This document shows, piece by piece, positions 1 through 5,508 of a stretch of DNA of 28,107 nt. Positions within the stretch are counted from its first letter, which is position 1, and the number at the start of each line of letters is the position of its first letter. The DNA is from JAKQDP01 sp964536975. GTDB lineage: Bacteria > Patescibacteriota > Patescibacteriia > 2-01-FULL-39-33. A model generated the notes under the pieces. That model saw only the letters and a program-made list of their open reading frames with translations, was not told the DNA's origin and did no database searches. The position numbers were made by a program, and so were the translations under genes. The stretch is from the NCBI GenBank assembly GCA_964536975.1, contig CAZHYS010000011.1, forward strand, positions 1 to 28,107. The letters are read 5' to 3'.

Positions 1-73
1 CCCCGAGCTTATTGAACACTGCCTCGGCCGTTCCGAAACTCACATCCTTATACTTGTTTACTGTCTCCGACAT
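1..73 (-). CDS. Unidentified protein, N-terminal 24 residues only (runs off window)
   Basis: An ATG on the minus strand at 73-71 opens a frame that stays open to the window edge. The visible peptide begins MSETVNKYKDVSFGT and ends NKLG. A purine-rich Shine-Dalgarno-like AGAGGT lies a few bases upstream, unusual for this window, where most starts lack one. A perfect-consensus promoter at 375-403 points at the gene, leaving a leader of about 295 bases that holds several palindromes. The peptide vaguely recalls small repeated hypothetical proteins of CPR genomes that share a KLGG motif, but I cannot assign a function. The start is supported by promoter, leader and ribosome-binding site together rather than by homology. 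Confidence 0.6.
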   Translation of the reverse strand, partial: MSETVNKYKDVSFGTAEAVFNKLG

Positions 74-92
74 AATGCACCTCTTCTTTCTC

Positions 93-132
93 CAGCTATT
101 AGCTGATGTTTTTCTTGCCCATTGAGCAAGAA
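93..132 (-). other. Hairpins close to the start codon in the leader of the edge gene
   Basis: Two short perfect inverted repeats lie just upstream of the minus-strand start at 73. CAGCT/AGCTG pairs across 93-105, and TTCTTGC/GCAAGAA pairs across 112-132 with a seven-base loop. In the predicted transcript the 112-132 hairpin comes first and is followed by only a short A run, so it does not look like a terminator. They could control ribosome access. No known riboswitch class was recognised. Confidence 0.45.
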
Positions 133-158
133 CGCATTAGAAGTGGCCTCCGACAGGG

Positions 159-335
159 CGGCCATAGCCAGAAAATACCAATTGTAGCGTCATCCCGACT
201 AAGTGAGTCCGCCACAGCGGACGAACGCACAGAGGGATCCCTCCACGGAGTTTACCCTGAGCGTAGTCGAAGGGGTCGGGATGACACGGGAGGACTTTAT
301 CAAGATAATATTTCAGTATCTTTTGGCTATGGCCG
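159..335. repeat. Nested palindromic intergenic repeat element
   Basis: An outer inverted repeat (CGGCCATAGCC at 159-169 against its exact complement at 325-335, extending imperfectly to about 21 bases as 159-179/315-335) encloses an inner one (GTCATCCCGAC at 189-199 against 275-285). Inside are three further dyads: GTCCGC/GCGGAC at 207-222, the palindrome GAGGGATCCCTC at 232-243, and CCCTGAGCGTAGTCGAAGGG at 255-274. The last motif is a widespread dispersed intergenic word in environmental bacterial genomes and yields spurious ORFs. The block lies wholly inside the predicted leader of the edge gene. It looks like a REP/MITE-like element, possibly one inserted within another. Confidence 0.7.
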
Positions 336-374
336 TTTTTTTGCCAATAATTGCTTGTAAGGTACTAATATATA

Positions 375-403
375 ATTATAGCATATCTAAAATATTTTGT
401 CAA
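375..403 (-). promoter_or_regulatory. Perfect-consensus sigma-70 promoter with extended -10
   Basis: On the minus strand TTGACA (403-398) and TATAAT (380-375) are separated by exactly 17 bases, with TGC just before the -10. Transcription would start near 368 and run toward the partial gene at 73. It is the best match to consensus in the window and implies strong expression of the leader and gene. Confidence 0.8.
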
Positions 404-486
404 TAGTTAAATCAGCTAAAAATAATAAAAGTGGCTAAAATTAGAGAAAAAATAACTAACTAATCCTGCCCTTATTAGATTAACCG

Positions 487-520
487 ACAAAAAAATCCCG
501 AATCATCGGGACTTTTTTGT
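487..520. terminator. Bidirectional intrinsic terminator after the SpeD-like gene
   Basis: Stem TCCCGA (496-501) and TCGGGA (506-511) with loop ATCA, flanked by an A run on the left and a T run on the right. On the minus strand the hairpin ends in seven T, just downstream of the stop at 530. It insulates that gene from the promoter at 375-403. Confidence 0.8.
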
Positions 521-529
521 TTCCTCCAA

Positions 530-919
530 TTAATATCTAAGAAGGATTTTAGTTCTCGCTTTTTTTGCCTTGAAATACTTCTTGGCGAATTTTTCGGCCT
601 TCATCGGGTCAAAAAACTTGCAACTAAAAATATCAATAAACGCGCGATCGCCGATCATGTGATCAAAATGGATGGTTAGCGATGATGTTTCAATAAATTG
701 CATCACCGAATAACCCTCCAAATGCCCTTCGGCAAATCGCTCCAAATGCATTGGTCCGTATGTCTTCATTTTGATCGCGCTGATCATCTGAGAGACAAAA
801 GCTTTAATCGCTGGTGGCGATTGGATAAGTTCATGGTCGCATCCGGACAAGTCAATGCTTGCCAAGAGTCCCCACGCTTTGCGCCTGTTGTAAGTCTGGC
901 GCAAGGTTGGAATGTTCAT
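530..919 (-). CDS. S-adenosylmethionine decarboxylase-like (SpeD superfamily) protein
   Basis: This 129-residue protein has the layout of the prokaryotic AdoMet decarboxylase fold: an N-terminal strand with SIDLSGC (21-27), then GYSVMQFIETSS (69-80), LTIH (81-84) and DIFSC (96-100). Aligned with classical enzymes, Ser79 sits at the pyruvoyl-forming serine, His84 at the processing histidine and Cys100 at the catalytic cysteine. The usual Glu-Ser-His cleavage site reads Thr-Ser-Ser, so self-cleavage and substrate are uncertain. Classical members make decarboxylated AdoMet for spermidine synthesis; some SpeD relatives have been reported to act on ornithine or arginine instead. No other polyamine gene lies nearby. 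It has its own promoter (982-1009) and terminator (487-520). Confidence 0.7.
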   Translation of the reverse strand: MNIPTLRQTYNRRKAWGLLASIDLSGCDHELIQSPPAIKAFVSQMISAIKMKTYGPMHLERFAEGHLEGYSVMQFIETSSLTIHFDHMIGDRAFIDIFSCKFFDPMKAEKFAKKYFKAKKARTKILLRY

Positions 920-981
920 TTATTCTTTTTTTAAATTATTAGTTAGCTCCCCGCAAAAAGACTAAAACGGGAATCATATTA

Positions 982-1009
982 ATTATAAAGAAGTGTGACG
1001 CCTTGTCAA
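982..1009 (-). promoter_or_regulatory. Promoter of the SpeD-like gene
   Basis: TTGACA (1009-1004) and TATAAT (987-982) on the minus strand, both perfect, with a 16-base spacer. Transcription would begin near 975, about 55 bases before the ATG at 919. It lies back to back with the trpS promoter. Confidence 0.75.
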
Positions 1010-1043
1010 GAGAAGTTGACAAGGTGGATAACTTGGCCGCCGC

Positions 1044-1072
1044 TTGATAATTGGCCTATTGATTGCTACAAT
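1044..1072 (+). promoter_or_regulatory. Promoter of trpS
   Basis: TTGATA (1044-1049), 17-base spacer, TACAAT (1067-1072) preceded by TGC. Transcription would begin near 1079, giving a leader of about 24 bases before the ATG at 1103. This argues against the longer reading frame that opens at 995, upstream of the promoter. Confidence 0.7.
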
Positions 1073-1102
1073 GAAAATAATCCAAAAATCACTTTGACCA
1101 CC

Positions 1103-2050
1103 ATGAAAAAACCAATCGTCGTCTCCGGTACCCAGCCATCCGGCTCACTGCACATCGGCAATTATCTCGGCGCGCTGAAAAACTGGGTAGAAATCCAAAA
1201 TAGCGGCCGCTACGAATGTTTTTTCTTCATCGCCGACTATCATTCACTGACGGAAAATTACAAGCCCGAAGAAAAGCGGCGACAAATACTGGATTTGGCC
1301 GCGAGTTATCTCGCCGCCGGCCTGGATCCGAAAAAATCTACTATCTTTGTCCAATCGCAAGTGCCGGAATGCGCTGAGCTGGCCTGGATTTTTAATACTG
1401 TCACGCCCAAAGCGGAGATGGAACGAATGACCCAATACAAAGACAAGGCCACCCGCCAAGCTCAAAACATCAACATGGGGCTATTTGATTATCCGGTGCT
1501 TCAAGCCGCCGACATTTTGCTTTACCATGGCGAATTAGTGCCGGTCGGACAGGACCAGATCCAGCACGTGGAGCTTACCCGCGATGTCGCCCGCTGGTTT
1601 AACAACAAATACCAGACTGCCTATTTTCCGGAAAGCAAGCCGCTACTCACTCCCACTGCCAAAATCATGAGTTTGATTTCTCCGGAAAACAAAATGTCCA
1701 AGTCACTTGGCGACAAGCATTGGCTGGGTATAGACGAAAATCCCGAGACCATCAGCCAAAAACTGGCCAAGGCCGTCACTACTCCGGCCGGCGTCGCCAA
1801 TTTGAAATTGGTTTACGATTCATTTGCCGAAAAAATGACTGGCGAATTTGATGAAAATAAAATGGCCAATGCCAAAGCGACGATTGCCGCCGGAATCGGT
1901 GACTACTTCACCACTTATCGCGACCGCAAAGCCAAGCTGATGAAAGATGAGAAAGCTATATTCAAAACACTCGCCGGCGGACAAAAAAAAGCTGCCGAAA
2001 TCGCCAGAAAAACCATGGCCGAAGTAAAAAAGATTATCGGAGTGGCGTAA
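1103..2050 (+). CDS. trpS: Tryptophanyl-tRNA synthetase
   Basis: Charges tRNA-Trp with tryptophan in the cytoplasm. The class I signatures are clear: PSGSLHIGNY (12-21, the HIGH motif) and KMSKS (197-201). The length of 315 residues is normal for short bacterial TrpRS. An upstream in-frame ATG at 995 would add 36 residues with no family counterpart and lies before the promoter at 1044-1072, so the start is placed at 1103, directly before the conserved N-terminus KKPIVVSGTQPSG. No Shine-Dalgarno sequence is seen. The gene is monocistronic and converges on the phosphomannomutase gene across a strong terminator. Confidence 0.95.
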   Translation: MKKPIVVSGTQPSGSLHIGNYLGALKNWVEIQNSGRYECFFFIADYHSLTENYKPEEKRRQILDLAASYLAAGLDPKKSTIFVQSQVPECAELAWIFNTVTPKAEMERMTQYKDKATRQAQNINMGLFDYPVLQAADILLYHGELVPVGQDQIQHVELTRDVARWFNNKYQTAYFPESKPLLTPTAKIMSLISPENKMSKSLGDKHWLGIDENPETISQKLAKAVTTPAGVANLKLVYDSFAEKMTGEFDENKMANAKATIAAGIGDYFTTYRDRKAKLMKDEKAIFKTLAGGQKKAAEIARKTMAEVKKIIGVA

Positions 2051-2081
2051 AATTTTTTATAAATCTGCCATTATAAATTAT

Positions 2082-2126
2082 AAAAAACACCCCCGATTTC
2101 AATCGGGGGTGTTGTGTTTTATTTTT
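2082..2126. terminator. Bidirectional terminator between trpS and the phosphomannomutase gene
   Basis: A perfect 13-base-pair stem, AACACCCCCGATT (2086-2098) against 2101-2113, with a minimal loop. A-rich sequence on the left and T-rich sequence on the right let it end transcripts from both converging genes. Confidence 0.9.
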
Positions 2127-2132
2127 AAAAAA

Positions 2133-3515
2133 TTATTTAATTATTTCCAATAATTCCTTCTTTATCTTGGCCAACGTCTTTTTGTCTCCAGCTTCTATGT
2201 TAAGCCGAGCGAGCGGTTCGGTGTGGCTGGGACGAACATTGAAAAACCATTCCCGCCGGCCGTCCAAAACTGGCCCAAAAACCGACAAGCCGTCTATCTC
2301 TTCCATTTCGCGGCCTTTGTATCTTTGAGCCAATCTGCTTTTTAATTTTTCAAAATTCTTTACTTTGAAATTCAACTCACCGGAGATAAGATAATGCCGA
2401 CGATACTTTCCGATCGCCTGCGACAATGACAAATTATTTTCCCGCAAATATTCCAATATCAACAAGGCGGGAATAATCGCGTCGCCGACGACAAAATTTT
2501 TCTTGTTCCCTTTTTGCATCAAAAAATTAAAAAAATAATGCCCTGAATTCTCACAGCCGTAGAGAATTTTTTCTCGGTGCATTAATTTCACGATATTGGC
2601 ATAACCCGATCGACAGATTACCGGCCGACCCTTGGCCGACTTTATTACTTCCGACAGCCCGACCGGCAAACGTGCGTCAATGACAATTTTGGCGCCTTTT
2701 TTCTTTTTTAGAATTATTTCCGCCAATAAGCAATTGACATAATACGGTTCAATCGCCGCGCCCTTTTCATCAACAAAAATAGACCTATCGCCATCGCCAT
2801 CCCAGATTATTCCCAAGTGCGCTTTATCTTTCTTCACTTCTGCTTTGACTAATTTCTGGTTTGACGCCAGCATTGGATTGAGGCCATGATCCGGATAGCT
2901 GTCGCCGCGCCGAAAATTCATCTTGATAATCCTTGATGACAGCCGGACAAAAACATAATCCGCCATCTTGGCGCCGGCACCGCCGCTGGCATCTAGTACC
3001 AATTTAAATCCCTTGATATTGTCCAACCCGACTATTGAACTGATAAATTTGAAATAATCAGCGGAAACATCCACTTTTTTCAGTCTTCCCTTTTTCCTTG
3101 AGCGTTTAAAATCTTTCTCGGCAATTCTAGCTATTTCCATTAGTCCGTTATTCCGACCGATCAACACTCCGTCTTTGGCGCACATTTTGAGGCCGGTATA
3201 GCCGTCGGGGTTGTGTGAAGCGGTGACAGCTGTTCCGCCGTCAAAGGCTCTCGCGCCGACCGCAAAAAACATCGCCGGCGAAGAATTGATCCCAAAATCG
3301 TAAACATCAACGCCGGCATCCATTAATCCCTTGATAAATTCCCGCCCCGCTTCTTCTGATTCGCGGCGGGAGTCCCGAACAACAGCGACTTTCTTCAATT
3401 TCTCCTTGACGACAAAAGCGCGACCGATTTGATAAGCCGCGTTTTTGTCTATCTCCGACGGATACTGCCCTCGGACATCGTATTCTTTGAAAATGTTTTT
3501 ACTGATTTTCGGCAT
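2133..3515 (-). CDS. Phosphomannomutase/phosphoglucomutase
   Basis: Interconverts hexose 6-phosphate and hexose 1-phosphate, feeding nucleotide-sugar synthesis for surface glycans. All four alpha-D-phosphohexomutase signatures are present in a 460-residue protein of normal length: the phosphoserine loop TASHNPDG (98-105, Ser100), the metal-binding DGDGDR (239-244), the sugar-selecting loop CENSGHYFF (321-329), and the phosphate-binding RPSHTEP (428-434). The CENSGHYFF form resembles the GEMSGH loop of bifunctional ManB/AlgC enzymes, so mannose and glucose phosphates are both possible substrates. The ATG overlaps the upstream stop by one base (TAATG), implying translational coupling. It fits functionally with the glycosyltransferases at 21093-25220. 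Confidence 0.9.
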   Translation of the reverse strand: MPKISKNIFKEYDVRGQYPSEIDKNAAYQIGRAFVVKEKLKKVAVVRDSRRESEEAGREFIKGLMDAGVDVYDFGINSSPAMFFAVGARAFDGGTAVTASHNPDGYTGLKMCAKDGVLIGRNNGLMEIARIAEKDFKRSRKKGRLKKVDVSADYFKFISSIVGLDNIKGFKLVLDASGGAGAKMADYVFVRLSSRIIKMNFRRGDSYPDHGLNPMLASNQKLVKAEVKKDKAHLGIIWDGDGDRSIFVDEKGAAIEPYYVNCLLAEIILKKKKGAKIVIDARLPVGLSEVIKSAKGRPVICRSGYANIVKLMHREKILYGCENSGHYFFNFLMQKGNKKNFVVGDAIIPALLILEYLRENNLSLSQAIGKYRRHYLISGELNFKVKNFEKLKSRLAQRYKGREMEEIDGLSVFGPVLDGRREWFFNVRPSHTEPLARLNIEAGDKKTLAKIKKELLEIIK

Positions 3516-4738
3516 TAAGGCTGCTCGTTTATTTTTTTAATGATTTCACGCTTGATCATAAAAATCGCTCCCAGCCCCCACCACAAAACAATCAGCTTGA
3601 TAAGCCAGCCGACGAACGGCAAGGCAATAAGCAAAAATAACGCCACCAATCCTACTATCAAAGACAAAACCATCGTCGGTTCTTTCTTTTTGTTGAGCTG
3701 GCCCAAAAGATAACTGCCGATTGACAGAGCGGCGAACATTTTGGCCGCGTAAAGACAGATAAAATAGGCAATCATTATTAATACAGACAAAGGAATGCCG
3801 ATGATAGTAAACAGCAAAACGAATGAAATGAACGGAATTAAGACAAACAGCACAACGCCCCAACCGATTGACAATAGTGGCTCAGACGTCATTTTTTCCG
3901 CCACCCTCTTGGTCGGCTGTTTGATAAGAGAGATAAACACCAAGCCGATGATCAGCAAACTGAAAAAAGAAAGCATTTTAAAGGGAGAAAAAAACGGGTT
4001 GTAACTGATGCCAGCGGGCTTCTTCGCGTCGTCAACTTTTTGCTCTTGCCAACTGACCTCTCCCAAGACTGCCGCCCCCTCGTCCAAATTCAGCTGTTCT
4101 TTGCGCGGCGAACGGTAATCAAGCCGGCCGGAGATTTTCGCTTCATTACCCAAAGACATCTTTCCATCACCGCTTATGGTCGCATCCGCATTCCCGCCGA
4201 TCTGGCTATTTAAGGCCAAATTGGCGACATCAAATTTGGCGTCGCGAGCGACTGTCCCGCTGGCACTGGCATTGGCGCCGGCCACCAAAAGATCCCAACC
4301 GGTAGAGGAGTCACGGCTAATGGCAATATTGGAGCCGATGACAGAAATGTTTTGCATTGCTTTGCCGCCGACTGTCACGTTGCTCCCCGCCACCCGAATG
4401 CTTCCTTTGACCTCGCTGGCAACATCAACGCTGCTACCGGCCGCGAAAACACTGCCGCCGACCGGTCCCTTGATGGACACGCTATTGCCGGCCGCGAAAA
4501 CACTGCCACTGACAGCGCCGTTAATTGACACCACATTACCGGCAACAAATACATCGCCATTGACTTGGCCGTCAATCACGATTGATTCGGCCGCTTTAAA
4601 AACATTTTTATCCACCACCTGATCAGCGGAAACATAAAAACTGGAGTCCTGCGCCGGTTGATCCTGGGCGCCGACGGCAAACGGGGTAATAAACAGGCAC
4701 GCCGCCGTCAAAAAAACAAAAATTTTAGCTTTGTTCAT
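3515..4738 (-). CDS. Secreted bactofilin-like beta-helix protein with C-terminal membrane domain
   Basis: The 407-residue protein starts with a signal peptide (1-24, ending AVGA). Residues 45-225 form a repeat array with a period of about 17 residues, for example GDVFVAGNVVSINGAV, SGSVFAAGNSVSIKGPV and GGSVFAAGSSVDVASEV, the pattern of polymer-forming bactofilin beta-helices. A linker follows, then four or five hydrophobic helices (about 255-272, 290-312, 313-345, 356-395). Typical bactofilins are cytoplasmic and lack signal peptide and membrane domain; here the helix is predicted outside, anchored by the C-terminus. It shares an operon with a sugar phosphomutase, so a role in envelope structure is plausible but inferred. 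Confidence 0.75.
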   Translation of the reverse strand: MNKAKIFVFLTAACLFITPFAVGAQDQPAQDSSFYVSADQVVDKNVFKAAESIVIDGQVNGDVFVAGNVVSINGAVSGSVFAAGNSVSIKGPVGGSVFAAGSSVDVASEVKGSIRVAGSNVTVGGKAMQNISVIGSNIAISRDSSTGWDLLVAGANASASGTVARDAKFDVANLALNSQIGGNADATISGDGKMSLGNEAKISGRLDYRSPRKEQLNLDEGAAVLGEVSWQEQKVDDAKKPAGISYNPFFSPFKMLSFFSLLIIGLVFISLIKQPTKRVAEKMTSEPLLSIGWGVVLFVLIPFISFVLLFTIIGIPLSVLIMIAYFICLYAAKMFAALSIGSYLLGQLNKKKEPTMVLSLIVGLVALFLLIALPFVGWLIKLIVLWWGLGAIFMIKREIIKKINEQP

Positions 4739-4764
4739 ATGGTTAAATTATTTATATTAATGCA

Positions 4765-4793
4765 ATTATATCACTTTTTTCGGGCTATTACCA
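4765..4793 (-). promoter_or_regulatory. Promoter of the bactofilin-like/phosphomutase operon
   Basis: A perfect TATAAT (4770-4765) preceded by TGA forms an extended -10 on the minus strand. The -35 (TGGTAA at 4793-4788) is weak, which an extended -10 can tolerate. The -10 abuts the methyltransferase stop codon and the -35 lies inside its last codons. Confidence 0.6.
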
Positions 4794-5508
4794 CCAAATT
4801 TTGCCCATGCCAGAAAGAAGCACTCCCTCCCTTGACTCGCTCATAGGAAATATAATCAATTATAAAGCCGGCGTCATTAAGCAAATGTTTTAGTTCTCGC
4901 TTGGAAAACGAGTGGACATATCTCATCTGCCAATTATCTTTCAATTTCCAAGGAACAAAAGCGTCTCTTGCGCTCCAAACTCCATACTGCCCGACTTTGA
5001 GTTTATAATTAAAAATATATTTCCAATACAATCCAAGCTGTTTTTTTTCAAACAAATTCCAATTGTACATTATCAATCGCCCGTCCGGTTTTAAAATCCG
5101 CCAAATGTTCCGAAGCGCTGTCAGCTGCAATTTCCGACCGGGAATATGATGTAACACCGCGATCATTAGAGCCAGATTATAACTGCCTTTTTCTGTTCCA
5201 AAATTTTCATCAAGTAAATCCCCCACTTCAAAATTCGCCCAAGGCAAATCCTTAAATCTCTCCCGAGCGATTTCTATGAGTCCGGCTGAATTGTCAATGC
5301 CAAGATATTCCACTTTAGAGCCAAAAAATACTTCCGCCATCCGGCCGTTGCCGCAACCGATATCAATCACCCGGTCGCCCGGCCGGACATATTTGGCAAA
5401 ATCGCCAAACCCGTGCCACCACCTAAAACGCGTGTTGGAAAAATCCGGGGCGATCCGATTGTAAATATCCTTGGTTTGTTGTAGAATAAGTTGAGTATTT
5501 TTCTTCAT
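4771..5508 (-). CDS. Trm9/ABH8-like class I methyltransferase (predicted wobble-uridine tRNA methyltransferase)
   Basis: A 245-residue SAM-dependent methyltransferase: motif I IDIGCGNGR (48-56), acidic Asp72 and AVLHHIP (117-123). Beyond the generic fold it carries features I associate with eukaryotic Trm9 and the ALKBH8 methyltransferase domain: YNRIAPDFSNTR (16-27), DNSAGLIE (72-79), DAFVPWK (182-188) and RYVHSFSKREL (196-206). Those enzymes convert cm5U at tRNA position 34 to mcm5U, and the Elp3 homologue that would make cm5U is the divergent neighbour, which supports the call. The start at 5508 leaves its ATG touching the elp3 ATG; a start at 5523 is possible but would overlap elp3. No Trm112-like partner is seen. 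Function is inferred. Confidence 0.72.
   Translation of the reverse strand: MKKNTQLILQQTKDIYNRIAPDFSNTRFRWWHGFGDFAKYVRPGDRVIDIGCGNGRMAEVFFGSKVEYLGIDNSAGLIEIARERFKDLPWANFEVGDLLDENFGTEKGSYNLALMIAVLHHIPGRKLQLTALRNIWRILKPDGRLIMYNWNLFEKKQLGLYWKYIFNYKLKVGQYGVWSARDAFVPWKLKDNWQMRYVHSFSKRELKHLLNDAGFIIDYISYERVKGGSASFWHGQNLVVIARKK
5459..5487 (+). promoter_or_regulatory. Candidate elp3 promoter inside the methyltransferase gene
   Basis: TTGTAA (5459-5464), 17-base spacer, TAGAAT (5482-5487). Transcription would begin near 5494, giving a leader of about 15 bases before the ATG at 5509. For the opposite strand a weaker TTAAAA-17-TCTAAT lies at 5551-5523, inside elp3. Confidence 0.5.

Noticed and set aside
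106..406. Two overlapping plus-strand frames (84 and 67 residues) with peptides such as EFTLSVVEG and YPERSRRG
   Set aside because: They are translations of the palindromic repeat element; these peptides are well-known artefacts of that dispersed word, and the predicted transcript runs on the other strand.
995..1102. N-terminal extension of trpS by 36 residues
   Set aside because: The extension has no TrpRS counterpart and begins upstream of the likely promoter at 1044-1072.
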